64,000 nucleotides of DNA from Sandaracinus amylolyticus (lineage in GTDB: Bacteria; Myxococcota_A; Polyangia; Polyangiales; Sandaracinaceae), in the NCBI RefSeq assembly GCF_000737325.1, contig NZ_CP011125.1:10119945-10183944 (forward strand), read 5' to 3'. The translations under genes and the position numbers were made by a program. A model generated the notes under the pieces. That model did no database searches. It was not told the DNA's origin and worked only from the letters and a program-made list of their open reading frames with translations. Positions 1 through 8,255 of this stretch are shown piece by piece. Numbering within the stretch: the first letter of the stretch is position 1; each line of letters starts with the position of its first letter.

Positions 1-554
1 TGAGCTTCTGGCCCGGCCGCGCGCGCACGTTCGTCGACGTGCCGCCGCGCGAGCTCGTGGATCGGCTGAGCGTCGATCCGCCGCTCGCCGCCACGCTCTC
101 GCGCCAGCTCGCGCGCTCGGTGAACGACGCGGACCCCGGCGATCGTGTCGCGCTCGTCCAGGCCGCGCTCGCGCGCGCTCTCGTCGCGCCGCGCGCGCCG
201 AGCGGACCGGTCCGTCGCGCCCTCGAGCTCCTCGAGCGCGGCGCGGGCACGCTGCGGATCGCCACGCTCGCCGACACCGTCGGGCTCAGCCCGCGCCAGC
301 TCGAGCGCCGCTTCGCCGACGAGGTGGGCGTCGCGCCGAAGGCGCTCGCGTCGGTGCTCCGCTTCCGCCGCGCGCTCGACGCGATGACCTCCTCACGCGC
401 CGAGTTCGCCACCATCGCGCGCTCGTGCGGCTACGCCGACCAGGCACACCTCGTCCGCGAGTTCACGCGCTTCACCGGCTCGCCGCCGACGCGCTTCCTC
501 GCCGAGGACGCGCCGCGCGCGCGCGCCGAGTGGCTCCGCGATCCCGCGAGCTGA
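1..554 (+). CDS. AraC-family transcriptional regulator (5'-truncated)
   Basis: The frame is open from base 3, so the true start lies outside the window. The N-terminal remainder (GRARTFVDVPP region) resembles the end of the DUF6597-type sensor domain found in many AraC proteins. The last 110 residues form the two-helix-turn-helix AraC module: the first HTH covers 'LADTVGLSPRQLERRF' and the second 'IARSCGYADQAHLVREF', followed by the usual 'FTGSPPTRF' end. It is likely a one-component DNA-binding activator. A RidA gene follows 77 bp downstream on the same strand and may be its target or co-transcribed. The family is secure; the ligand cannot be inferred. Confidence 0.9.
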   Translation, partial: SFWPGRARTFVDVPPRELVDRLSVDPPLAATLSRQLARSVNDADPGDRVALVQAALARALVAPRAPSGPVRRALELLERGAGTLRIATLADTVGLSPRQLERRFADEVGVAPKALASVLRFRRALDAMTSSRAEFATIARSCGYADQAHLVREFTRFTGSPPTRFLAEDAPRARAEWLRDPAS

Positions 555-631
555 CGCGACGTCGCATTCGTTCAAGACCGCGCGGCGCGCCGGGCGCATC
601 TCATCGCCATCACGCGACAAGGAGGCGAGCG

Positions 632-1039
632 ATGCCCGTCGAGCTGATCCATCCGTCGGACCTCTTCCGTTCCGAGCACTACGCGCAGGTCGCGGTCGCG
701 ACCGGCACCCGCACCGTCTACCTCGCGGGCCAGGTCGCCTACGACGAGCACCAGCGCCTCGTGGGCACCGGCGATCTCGCGGCGCAGACCGAACAGGCGA
801 CGCTCAACGTGGGCCGCGCCCTCGCCGCCGCGGGCGCGACCTTCGCCGACGTCGCGAAGCTCACGATCTACGTCACGCGCTGGACGCCCGAGCGGATGCC
901 GGAGTTCGTCGCCGGCTTCGCCCGGGCCGCGCAGCGCCTCGGGATCGCGTCGCGTCCGCCCACCTCGCTCATCGGCGTGCAGGTGCTCTACGACCCCGAG
1001 ATCCTCATCGAGATCGAAGGGATCGCGGTCCTGCCCTGA
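632..1039 (+). CDS. RidA family (YjgF/YER057c/UK114) protein
   Basis: A 135-residue protein of typical RidA length. RidA enzymes hydrolyse reactive enamine/imine intermediates released by PLP enzymes, acting as cytoplasmic trimers. Visible family features are 'YLAGQVAYDEH' near the N-terminus, 'QATLNVGRALAAAGATF' in the middle, and 'SRPPTSLIGV' with the conserved arginine, followed by 'IEIEGIAV' with the terminal Glu. The start is set by an AAGGAGGCG ribosome-binding site ending 4 bases before the ATG; the longer open frame upstream overlaps the AraC gene and is not used. It probably belongs with the preceding AraC regulator. Confidence 0.93.
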   Translation: MPVELIHPSDLFRSEHYAQVAVATGTRTVYLAGQVAYDEHQRLVGTGDLAAQTEQATLNVGRALAAAGATFADVAKLTIYVTRWTPERMPEFVAGFARAAQRLGIASRPPTSLIGVQVLYDPEILIEIEGIAVLP

Positions 1040-1041
1040 TC

Positions 1042-2511
1042 TCAACCGCGCACGCAGACGCCGACCGGCGGGCCCCCACCGCCCGCCGAGTGCGGCGCGC
1101 AGTACGAGCCGTCCGCGCAGCGCGGCTCGCGCGTCGCGCCGCCGTCGGGCAGCGGCACCGCGCCGTCGGAGCCCGGAGGCACCGGGTACCACGTGGGATC
1201 GCACGTCGGCGCGCAGCGATCCTGATGGCACACGAGGCCCGCGCCGCACTCGCGATCGCTCGCGCACCAATCGCCGTCCTCGCTCGGCGCGATGCACACC
1301 GCGATCGACGTGCTCGCGCCGTACGGCGTGATCCGCTCGCATCGCCCGCCGCCGCACGGCGAGGGCGCGCTCGGGTCGCAGCGCTCGTCGGGGATGCACG
1401 CAGCGCCGGCGTGCGGACAGAGCTCGCCCTCGTCGCACCCGAACGCGTCGCACGGCGCGATGCAGGTCCCGGCGTCGCGCCCGTACGGCGCGCATGCGAG
1501 GCCCTCGCCGCAGCGCGACGTCATCAGCGTCTGCCTGGCGCCGATCGACACCGCGACGTCGCTCGTGCACGCGTCGCCCGCGCCCAGCGTCCCCGCCTCG
1601 CTCACGCAGCGCATCGCGTAACGCCGCTCGTAGGGCTCGATCACGCCCCACGCGCAGCGCTCTCCGGTCCCGCACGACGACGCCGCGGCGAGCGAGCAGT
1701 CCGAGACGAGATCCGCGTCGCACACGCCGACCGGCGCGCCGTCGTCGAGCATCACGTCCTCGCAGCGCGAGCCATCGTCGCAGCGCGCCGGCGACGGCTC
1801 GAACACCACGCCGCCATCGGGCAGCGGCACCCCCGTCCCGCCATCGGGCGAGCCGGGCAGCGGCGTCGCGTCGCACCGCATCCCGCACCGTCCATATCCG
1901 CACCCCAGCGAGCGCGCGCAGTCGGTGTCGTCGGTGCACACGTCACCGAGCGCGCCGGTCCCCGTCGGCCGGCAGATCCAGCGATCCGCGCCGCTGCCGA
2001 ACGGCATGACGTGCGCGCAGCGCTCCGAGGGCGCGTCGCACGGGCTCTGGGTGAGCGGATCACAACGCTCCGCGACCACGCACGACTGCCAGGAGCCCGG
2101 GCAGAGCTCGCCCGACGGGCACCCGAGCAGGTGACACGGCCGCACGCACGTCCCGCTCTCGGCGCCGAACGCGACGTGACAGACGAGGTCGTCGCCGCAG
2201 CGCGACGTGGAGTACGCGAGCCCGTCCGCGAACGTCACGTGCACGTCCAACGCGCACGCCTCGCCCTCGCTCAGCGTCCCTGGCTCCGACGTGCAGCGGA
2301 ACCCGGTGAACGACGAGCGATCGAGACGCCCGAACGCGCAGCGCTCGCCGGCGTCGCACTCGTCGGCGCCGAGCACGCAGTCCGAGAACCGATCCCCTCC
2401 GTCGATCGCGGAGTGGAACGAGCCCGCGTCGCGTCCCTCACCGTCGCTCGAGGTGCACCCCGAGAGCGCGCACACGAGCCCCGCCACCACCACCACGAAT
2501 CGGTCCCGCAC
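1042..2511 (-). CDS. Cys-rich lipoprotein with duplicated EGF-like/Dickkopf-like Cys modules
   Basis: A 489-residue secreted lipoprotein. The signal peptide ends in the lipobox LSGC, then comes an acidic Ser/Asp-rich linker. The mature part holds two homologous halves (about residues 40-240 and 260-480), each repeating patterns such as 'GERCAFG', 'CSLLGCPSGELCPG'-like and 'CDPLTQSPCDAPSERC'-like with regularly spaced cysteines and a terminal 'PVGVC'. Such duplicated Cys-rich lipoproteins are frequent in myxobacterial genomes and are presumably disulfide-bonded at the cell surface. The start is GTG with GGAGGTGG upstream. The function is unknown. It ends 2 bp from the convergent RidA gene. Confidence 0.85.
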   Translation of the reverse strand: MRDRFVVVVAGLVCALSGCTSSDGEGRDAGSFHSAIDGGDRFSDCVLGADECDAGERCAFGRLDRSSFTGFRCTSEPGTLSEGEACALDVHVTFADGLAYSTSRCGDDLVCHVAFGAESGTCVRPCHLLGCPSGELCPGSWQSCVVAERCDPLTQSPCDAPSERCAHVMPFGSGADRWICRPTGTGALGDVCTDDTDCARSLGCGYGRCGMRCDATPLPGSPDGGTGVPLPDGGVVFEPSPARCDDGSRCEDVMLDDGAPVGVCDADLVSDCSLAAASSCGTGERCAWGVIEPYERRYAMRCVSEAGTLGAGDACTSDVAVSIGARQTLMTSRCGEGLACAPYGRDAGTCIAPCDAFGCDEGELCPHAGAACIPDERCDPSAPSPCGGGRCERITPYGASTSIAVCIAPSEDGDWCASDRECGAGLVCHQDRCAPTCDPTWYPVPPGSDGAVPLPDGGATREPRCADGSYCAPHSAGGGGPPVGVCVRG

Positions 2512-2586
2512 GTCCCACCTCCGCGTGCACGTGTGCCGATCCAGGCCAGCCCACCCGCGCGCGCCCGAGGCAGCAGGTCGCGTGCC

Positions 2587-3531
2587 TCACGCGCTGCGCG
2601 GACAGCCGCCTTCTTGGCATCGCTCCTCGAACTGCGGCGCGCGCTCGACGAGGAAGTCGCGGAACGCGCGCACCTTCGCGGGCACCACGCGCCCGCTCGG
2701 GTACACGCAGTAGAGGTTCGACGCGCCCGCCGAGTACTCGGGCAGCACGTGCTCGAGCGTCGTGCGATCGAGCTTCACGATCGTCGGCAGCACCGCGATC
2801 CCGCCGTCCTCCACCGCGACGCGCTCGAGGAACGCCATGTCGTTCGCGCCGATCGGCGCGCGTACGTCGATCGTGCGCTCGCCCTCGGGCCCGGTGAGCG
2901 TCAGCCGCCCGCGCGCCTGCATCATCCGCGGCAGCGCGAACTCGTGCTGCGCGAGGTCCTCGACGCGCGCCGGTCGCCCGCGCTGGTCGAGGTACTTCGT
3001 GCTCGCCCAGAGGCCGAGCCCCACCGACGAGAGCCGGCGCGCCACGAGCGAGCTGTCCTCGAGCTGCTGCGCGGCGCGCACCGCGAGATCGATGCCCTCG
3101 GCCACCAGATCGACGCGCCGATCGTCGACCAGCAGCTCGACGGTCACGTCGGGATGTCGCGCCCGGAATTCGGTCACCAGCCGCGGCATCCACCCGATCG
3201 ACAGATCACCCGGCGCGGTGACGCGCAGGTGCCCGCGCGGCCGCTCTCGCTCCTCGCGCGCGGCGGCGCTCGCCTCCTCGATGCGCGCGATCGCGGGCGC
3301 GATGCGCTCGAGGTACGCCGCGCCAGCCTCGCTCAGCGTCACCTTGCGGCTGGTGCGCACCACCAGCGAGGTCTCGAGCGCCGCCTCGAGCCGCGACACC
3401 CGCCGGCTGATCGTCGACTTCGGCAGGTGCATGCGCGTGGCCGCGGCGGTGAACGACCCCGTCTCGGCGACCCGCACGAATGCCTCGAGGTCCTCGAGCG
3501 CCGGCATGTTCGGTTGTTCGATGAGCGACAT
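2587..3531 (-). CDS. LysR-family transcriptional regulator
   Basis: A 314-residue LysR-type regulator of usual length. Residues 10-68 form the winged helix-turn-helix ('LEDLEAFVRVAETGSFTAAA', then 'LPKSTISRRVSRLE'). Residues 95-300 form the periplasmic-binding-protein-like effector domain, beginning 'GHLRVTAPGDLSIGWMP' and including 'GIDLAVRAAQ'. This arrangement is typical of the CrgA/DmlR-like subgroup. The start is ambiguous: ATG at 3531 or the internal ATG at 3507 that begins directly at the HTH; neither has a strong ribosome-binding site. It is divergent from the lipoprotein gene at 3636, so control of that gene or autoregulation is possible, but no clear T-N11-A operator could be assigned. 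Confidence 0.92.
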   Translation of the reverse strand: MSLIEQPNMPALEDLEAFVRVAETGSFTAAATRMHLPKSTISRRVSRLEAALETSLVVRTSRKVTLSEAGAAYLERIAPAIARIEEASAAAREERERPRGHLRVTAPGDLSIGWMPRLVTEFRARHPDVTVELLVDDRRVDLVAEGIDLAVRAAQQLEDSSLVARRLSSVGLGLWASTKYLDQRGRPARVEDLAQHEFALPRMMQARGRLTLTGPEGERTIDVRAPIGANDMAFLERVAVEDGGIAVLPTIVKLDRTTLEHVLPEYSAGASNLYCVYPSGRVVPAKVRAFRDFLVERAPQFEERCQEGGCPRSA

Positions 3532-3635
3532 CGAGCGTGTATCTGGGGCAAACGTTGCTCGAAGCGCAACGGTCCGTACCGACGGTTCGTTGCGCCTTCG
3601 AGCGCTCGCGCGATACGACGCCGGAGGAGGTGTCG

Positions 3636-4622
3636 ATGATCGAGGGACGTCACCGCTGGCTCTGGGCCGCGGGGCTCGTGGTGCTGCTCGGCTGCGGAGG
3701 GGAGAGCTCCGATCCAGCCGACGCGTCCTCGCGGGACGCCGGCGTGATGCCAGCGATCACCGATGCCGCGATGGACGCGGGCGCGGAGGATGCCTCGTCG
3801 AGCGGTCCCCGGCTCCTCTATCGCCAGGACTTCGAGGCCGACGGCTGGCAGGGCGACTTCACGGGGCGCGCCACGTGGGAAGGCCACGTCGCGGTCGTCA
3901 CCCACGAGCCCCACGGCGGCCTGCGCTCCCTCCGCGGCAACCAGCTCGCGAGCGTCGTCGATCCGATCACCGGGCTGCCCGGCATCGGCAACGCGCTGCT
4001 CGACTGGCGCGGCGCGGGGCACGACATCGCGGAGCGGACGCCGCACCAGATGTACTTCTCGTACTGGTTCCGCCACGACGACTTCGCGTACGGCGCGGAG
4101 AACGAAGGCAAGCTGCTCTACTTCGTCAACGCGACCGGCTCGGGGAGCTGTCAGCTCGACGCGTACTTCGGAGGGCAGCTCCACAGCCGCAACATCGCCG
4201 TCGTCTACAACAACGGCTGCGCGTCGAACCACTGGGCCCACTGCACGGAGGACGACGAGACCTGCGCTGCGTGTCGCGCCGACGGGACCTGCGACAACTG
4301 GGGCTACTCGTCGCTCTGGCTGCAGCATCCCGAGGTGGCCCCCGGCCCTGGGCGCTGGCGGCGCTTCGAGTACTTCATCGACTACGACGAGCGCTACTTC
4401 ACGATCTGGATCGACGGCCACCTCGTCGCCGACGACGAGCGCTACGTCGACGGGCGCATCGCGTACGGCCCCGAGCGCACGTTCCACTGGACCGGGTTCC
4501 AGCTCTTCTACGCGTCGACCGGCGACGGCCGCGACTACGCGGACTGCGTCGACGGCGAGGGCGTGTGCGCCGGCTGGCAGATCGACGATCTCGAGGTCTG
4601 GGACGGCCTGCCGCCCCGCTGA
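3636..4622 (+). CDS. Putative lipoprotein with concanavalin-A-like (LamG/lyase-type) fold
   Basis: About 328 residues. The signal peptide 'WAAGLVVLLGC' ends in a lipobox, followed by an Asp/Ala-rich linker. The mature domain has features of jelly-roll carbohydrate-binding or lyase-like proteins: an opening 'LLYRQDFEADGWQGDF', a central 'YFSYWFRHDDFAYG', and a closing 'RRFEYFIDYDERYFTIWIDG' and 'WQIDDLEVWDG', the typical last strands. Four cysteines lie around 'CTEDDETCAACRADGTC'. The start was chosen at ATG 3636, with GGAGGAGG 5 bases upstream, rather than the longer frame from 3537. The likely location is the outer membrane surface. Polysaccharide binding is an inference only. Confidence 0.8.
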   Translation: MIEGRHRWLWAAGLVVLLGCGGESSDPADASSRDAGVMPAITDAAMDAGAEDASSSGPRLLYRQDFEADGWQGDFTGRATWEGHVAVVTHEPHGGLRSLRGNQLASVVDPITGLPGIGNALLDWRGAGHDIAERTPHQMYFSYWFRHDDFAYGAENEGKLLYFVNATGSGSCQLDAYFGGQLHSRNIAVVYNNGCASNHWAHCTEDDETCAACRADGTCDNWGYSSLWLQHPEVAPGPGRWRRFEYFIDYDERYFTIWIDGHLVADDERYVDGRIAYGPERTFHWTGFQLFYASTGDGRDYADCVDGEGVCAGWQIDDLEVWDGLPPR

Positions 4623-4633
4623 TCCGCGGCGCC

Positions 4634-6262
4634 ATGCGAGGTCGGCGATCGAGTCGTGATCGATCCCCGAGCGTGTCGCGCGCGCTCGGGCTCGTGTTCC
4701 TCGGCCTCGCGGGCTGCGCGCGCTCGCACGTCCGCGGGCCTGGTGATGGGCCCGCCGACGCCGCCGTGATCCCCGACGCCGTCGTGATCCCCGACGCCGC
4801 CGCGCCGCCAGCGCTCGAGCTGCCCGCGGGGTACAGCGTGTGGGACGCGGTCGCGACCGTCGACGACGAGGTCTGCATCGCCGGGGTGCGTGACTCCCCC
4901 GAGCCCTCGCCGCTCCTGCCCGACGTGCGCGACGACGACGCGTTCATCGCGTGCTTCACCCCCGCCGGCCCCACGCGCAGCCGCGCGGTCGTCTGTCCCG
5001 GTGGGCGCTTCGGCGTGCACCGCCTCGCCACCCACGCGGCGGGCGATCTCTTCGCGCTGGTCCAGGACGAGTGCACGCCCGAGGAGGGCATGGGCGTGCT
5101 GCGTCTCGACCGCGCGCTCGAGGTGCGCGCCCAGCTCGACATCGCCGCGGCGGAAGAAGGCCCGTTCGCCCGCGCGCTGAGCGCCGCGGGAGACGTCGTC
5201 GTGGTCGGCGGCGCGCTGCGCACGGCCGGTCGCATCGGCGACGTCCGGGACCGACAGGGCCCCTTCGTCGCGGTGCTCGCGGCCGACGATCTCCGCGTCC
5301 TCCGGGTCGAGGCGGGACCGCCGCTCGAGCGCCCGACGCCGATCGAGCGCGTCTATCACGTCGTGGCGGGCGATCGAGGCGTGCTGGTCGTCGGCTACGA
5401 CCTCGAGGGCGGCGCGTTCGAGCCCGCGGGCGGCCCGTTCGTGATCACCACCACGCTCCCCGACGGGCCGCTGGTGTCGATCCCGGCGCCGCCGTTCGAG
5501 CCGCTCGAGGAGGCGTTCTGGCATCCCGATGGGCGTCCGGTGGTGATCGGCCCGGCCGGTCTCGGCCTCGGCGTGCAGCTCGGCGGCGAGGATCACGTGC
5601 TCGACCTCCGCCTCTTCGCGCCCACCGCTGCCTTCCACGGCGATCGGCTCCTGATCGCGGGGGACCTGATCGACGGAGCGCCGATGACGATCGCGGGCCG
5701 CACCTTCACGCGCGAGCGCGACGGCTGGCTGCTCGTGGAGCTCGACGCGAGCACCCTCGAGCCGCTCGCGGCTCGCGCGCTCGGGCCGGACCACGCCGCG
5801 TACGAGCTCGTCTCGCTGCCCGGCGGCGCGCTCGCGATCGTCGCCACGATCCGCGGCCCGACTCCGGCGCGCCGGGCGCGCGCATCACGTTCGTTCGGTG
5901 ATCACGAAAGAGGAGGAAGCGAATTGAAGAAGCGCGCGGGGCCCGGCGACGGAGTGAGGCTGAAGTCGTACGCCGCGGCGATCGAGGAGTGCAGCGCGAT
6001 CCCCGATGCGCTCGCGGTGCTCGAGCGCCTGCTGACCGCGCTGCGCGCCGAGCCACAGCCCCGGGACCTCAGCGGCAACATCGGGCACTTCTCGGACTGG
6101 CTCTACGAGGCGCGGCAGAAGGGCAGCACCTTCAGCGAGCCGTCGCTCGAGCGTGCCCTGGCGATGATCGACGCGCTGAGCGAGGCGAGCAGCGCTCCGC
6201 CGGCCTCGTCCGACCTCGCGCGCATCCGCGACGACCTCACCGACGCGTTCACCGCGGGCTGA
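4634..6262 (+). CDS. Putative beta-propeller-like lipoprotein, frame running into the next gene (probable frameshift)
   Basis: Starts at ATG 4634, 11 bp after the previous gene. The signal peptide 'LGLVFLGLAGC' is a lipoprotein signal, followed by an Asp/Ala linker with repeated 'VIPDA'. The mature part has repeating beta-strand blocks ('DDEVCIAGVRD', 'AAGDVVVVGGALRTAGR', 'DRLLIAGDLIDGAPMTIAGR') like propeller-type myxobacterial lipoproteins. As sequenced the frame stays open to 6262 and fuses to a separate small protein. The expected C-terminus ('ARITFVR', stop at 5899-5901) lies in the next frame, which one extra base near 5870 would restore. I believe these are two genes; the true end of this one is probably 5901. 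Confidence 0.7.
   Translation: MRGRRSSRDRSPSVSRALGLVFLGLAGCARSHVRGPGDGPADAAVIPDAVVIPDAAAPPALELPAGYSVWDAVATVDDEVCIAGVRDSPEPSPLLPDVRDDDAFIACFTPAGPTRSRAVVCPGGRFGVHRLATHAAGDLFALVQDECTPEEGMGVLRLDRALEVRAQLDIAAAEEGPFARALSAAGDVVVVGGALRTAGRIGDVRDRQGPFVAVLAADDLRVLRVEAGPPLERPTPIERVYHVVAGDRGVLVVGYDLEGGAFEPAGGPFVITTTLPDGPLVSIPAPPFEPLEEAFWHPDGRPVVIGPAGLGLGVQLGGEDHVLDLRLFAPTAAFHGDRLLIAGDLIDGAPMTIAGRTFTRERDGWLLVELDASTLEPLAARALGPDHAAYELVSLPGGALAIVATIRGPTPARRARASRSFGDHERGGSELKKRAGPGDGVRLKSYAAAIEECSAIPDALAVLERLLTALRAEPQPRDLSGNIGHFSDWLYEARQKGSTFSEPSLERALAMIDALSEASSAPPASSDLARIRDDLTDAFTAG
5924..6262 (+). CDS. Small hypothetical protein, TTG start
   Basis: A predicted 112-residue soluble, helical, charged protein ('LKSYAAAIEECSAIPDALAVLERLL', cut here for length). 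It begins at TTG 5924 with an excellent GAGGAGGAAG ribosome-binding site at 5909-5919. It is in frame with the upstream lipoprotein frame, so a caller may merge the two. The separate ribosome-binding site and the abrupt change from beta-rich lipoprotein to charged helix argue for an independent gene. No family is recognised. It is followed within 12 bp by a strong hairpin terminator. Confidence 0.6.
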   Translation: MKKRAGPGDGVRLKSYAAAIEECSAIPDALAVLERLLTALRAEPQPRDLSGNIGHFSDWLYEARQKGSTFSEPSLERALAMIDALSEASSAPPASSDLARIRDDLTDAFTAG

Positions 6263-6273
6263 GCGCCGCGACG

Positions 6274-6303
6274 CGAAGAGCCCGCGAGGCCGCGGGCTCT
6301 TCG
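6274..6303. terminator. Bidirectional intrinsic terminator hairpin
   Basis: A perfect 13-bp stem (CGAAGAGCCCGCG / CGCGGGCTCTTCG) with the 4-base loop AGGC, lying between two convergent genes that end at 6262 (+) and 6313 (-). AAGA and TCTT at the stem ends supply short U-runs on both strands, so it could terminate transcripts from both sides. Confidence 0.85.
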
Positions 6304-6312
6304 TCGTTCACG

Positions 6313-7140
6313 TCACGTGCTCGGCTCGTCGATGAAGGGACCGTCGCCGTTGATCGGGCCGGGGGTGACCACCGGCGTCACCGGCTGCGTGCCGCCCTCG
6401 TCGCCGTCCTCGCCCTCTTCCTCTTCGCGCGTGGTGCGCGTCGAGCGATAGGTGTCGATCGGCGCGACCGCCTTCTGGAAGCGCGCGATCGACTCCGCGT
6501 CGGTCTCGTCGACCTCGGCCGAGAGCAGCCGCGCGTACTTGCTGATCGCGCGCGAGAACGCGAAGAGCGCGTCCTTCTTCGACGGCCGGCTCGCGCGGAC
6601 GCGCGGGCGCTCGCCCGTGCCGATCGCCTCCCCGAGCGCGGCGGTCGCGTCGCGCGCCGCCGTGAAGTAGTCGACCCCGACGCACGCGTCGATCTCGCGG
6701 TCGAGCTTCAGCTCGACGATGTGCTGGAGGCGGCGGTTGCCCTCGCTCCACGCGGCCGGCGCCTCGAAGCGGATGAACGCGATCCCCTCGGGGAAGGCCC
6801 TCTCGAGGATGCGCATCGCGGTCGCGCTCGACGCGGTCACGCCCGCGGGCAGCCGCGTCTTCGCGACGAGCGCGTCGTACATGCCGCCCCAGCACTGGCC
6901 GAAGGCGATGAACTGCTCGCGGATCGTCTGGACGTCCTTCTCCGTCTTGAGGATGTCGTCGATGACCTGCGCCTGCTCGAGGATCGCCTCGAGCGCCTCG
7001 CGCTCCTTCTCGCGCACGTTGCGGGGTCGCGCGTTCCAGAGCTCGCGCGCGAGCGCCATCACGATCCGCGCTTGGACGCGAATGCCATCGGTGTACGGGC
7101 CATAGAGAAGCGTCGCAGCCATTGCCAGAAGAGCCGTCAC
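6313..7140 (-). CDS. Hypothetical protein
   Basis: About 275 residues. It opens with a short hydrophobic stretch, then a helical body ('REKEREALEAILEQAQVIDD', 'LKTEKDVQTIREQFIAFGQ') and ends in an acidic, low-complexity tail ('REEEEGEDGDEGG') followed by Pro/Gly. No family is recognised. The start is taken as GTG 7140 because AGCGAGGTGA lies about 6 bases upstream; ATG 7122 is the alternative. The longer open frame to 7323 only reads through the 42-bp tandem repeat and is unlikely to be coding. The promoter probably lies near or inside that repeat array. Confidence 0.65.
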   Translation of the reverse strand: MTALLAMAATLLYGPYTDGIRVQARIVMALARELWNARPRNVREKEREALEAILEQAQVIDDILKTEKDVQTIREQFIAFGQCWGGMYDALVAKTRLPAGVTASSATAMRILERAFPEGIAFIRFEAPAAWSEGNRRLQHIVELKLDREIDACVGVDYFTAARDATAALGEAIGTGERPRVRASRPSKKDALFAFSRAISKYARLLSAEVDETDAESIARFQKAVAPIDTYRSTRTTREEEEGEDGDEGGTQPVTPVVTPGPINGDGPFIDEPST

Positions 7141-7259
7141 GGGAATCACCTCGCTGAACCGCGCGGCATCACCCCGACCCGCGCGCCGTGGTGGGCTCAT
7201 CGGAGCGCGATGACGCGCGTTGCGTCGCGGATGGCGAAAAACCGTAACGGGTGACTCGA

Positions 7260-7473
7260 GTGACCATGCGTATGAGGTCACGAGCCACAATTTATCGATC
7301 CGTGACCATGCGTATGAGGTCACAGGGTCAGAATTTATCGATCCGTGACCATGCGTATGAGGTCACGAGTCACAATTTATCGATCCGTGACCATGCGCAT
7401 GAGGTCACGAGTCAGAATTCTCGCGCGTGCCCTCATCGAGATGAGGTCGGGAGTCAGAATTCTCGCGTCGGTC
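7260..7473. repeat. 42-43-bp tandem repeat with internal dyads
   Basis: Five units start at 7260, 7302, 7345, 7387 and about 7429, with spacings 42, 43, 42 and 42. The first four begin GTGACC, contain a 10-base spacer (ATGCGTATGA or close), and then GGTCAC, so each carries a 6-bp inverted repeat. The units then run through an AT-rich ATTTATCGATCC segment. The last two units have changed to GAGTCAGAATTCTCGCG. The array is far less GC-rich than its surroundings and fills the 392-bp stretch between the hypothetical gene starting at 7140 (-) and the gene ending at 7533 (-). No gene is supported in this stretch. A multi-site operator or a minisatellite both fit. Confidence 0.85.
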
Positions 7474-7532
7474 TCGTCGCGATGCGGTCGACGGTGAGAC
7501 GTCGGAGGTACGGCACTTCCGGTGGCGCTGCG

Positions 7533-8231
7533 CTACGAGCCGGACCGAATCGCCTGTTCGAGCGGCGCGAGATGATCGCGCAGCGTGTGCAGCACCATCG
7601 CCCAGGCGCGACGTCGCGCGAGGACGGCGCCTGCGTCTTCGAGCGGCAGCGCGTCGAAGCCGACGAGGAAGCAGGGCTCGTCCGGGATCGTCGAGACGTC
7701 GAGCATCTCGTCGCGCGGGATCCCGGTGCGCTCGCTGATCGCCTGGAGCGCCTCGTCGTGGAGCGTGCGCGCCGAGCCCGCGTGCTCGAGCGGCCAGATC
7801 GAGAGCGGCGGGTACGACGCGATCGCGGTGCGTGCCTCGGCGCATCCGTCGGCGGCGCGGAGGAGCTCGTCGCGGATCGCGGTGAGGTCGGCGTCGATCG
7901 ACTCGGCCATGACGGCCCACGGCGCGCCGTCTGCGCCTTCTTCGTTCTCGCCGTGGTGCCACGCGTCGTCGAGCGCCTTCCACACGTCGCGCAGCGCGAG
8001 CGCGGACTCGGCATCGGCCATCGCGACGCGCGACCAGTCGTCGAGCGTCACGTCGGCGAGCTGCGCGCCGAGCAGCGCAAGCACCTCGCCGGCACCGGGG
8101 CGTTCGTAGAGCAGCGTCGAGAGATGCCCGAGGACGGATTCGGCGATGCGCAGCGTGCTCTCGCGCTCGTGACGGGCGCGATGGGCGGCGATCGCGGCGC
8201 CGAGCGCGCTCCAGCGGGGATCGGTGGACAT
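7533..8231 (-). CDS. Hypothetical protein
   Basis: A 232-residue soluble, Ala/Asp/Glu-rich, mostly helical protein ('WSALGAAIAAHRARHERE' at the start; 'DAWHHGENEEGADGAP' in the middle; 'RRRAWAMVLHTLRDHLAP' at the end). No signal peptide, membrane segment or known catalytic motif is seen, and no family is recognised. It starts at ATG 8231, 24 bp after the stop of the membrane-protein gene on the same strand, so the two are probably co-transcribed. No ribosome-binding site is obvious, which suits translational coupling. Confidence 0.7.
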   Translation of the reverse strand: MSTDPRWSALGAAIAAHRARHERESTLRIAESVLGHLSTLLYERPGAGEVLALLGAQLADVTLDDWSRVAMADAESALALRDVWKALDDAWHHGENEEGADGAPWAVMAESIDADLTAIRDELLRAADGCAEARTAIASYPPLSIWPLEHAGSARTLHDEALQAISERTGIPRDEMLDVSTIPDEPCFLVGFDALPLEDAGAVLARRRAWAMVLHTLRDHLAPLEQAIRSGS

Positions 8232-8255
8232 CGGTTCGGTTTACGCGCGGCACGC

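Noticed and set aside
1090-3639. A long plus-strand open frame across the Cys-rich lipoprotein and LysR genes
   Set aside because: No motif; both minus-strand genes have recognisable domains and starts.
7260-7473. CRISPR array or insertion-sequence ends
   Set aside because: No spacers between units, and no transposase or terminal inverted repeats seen.
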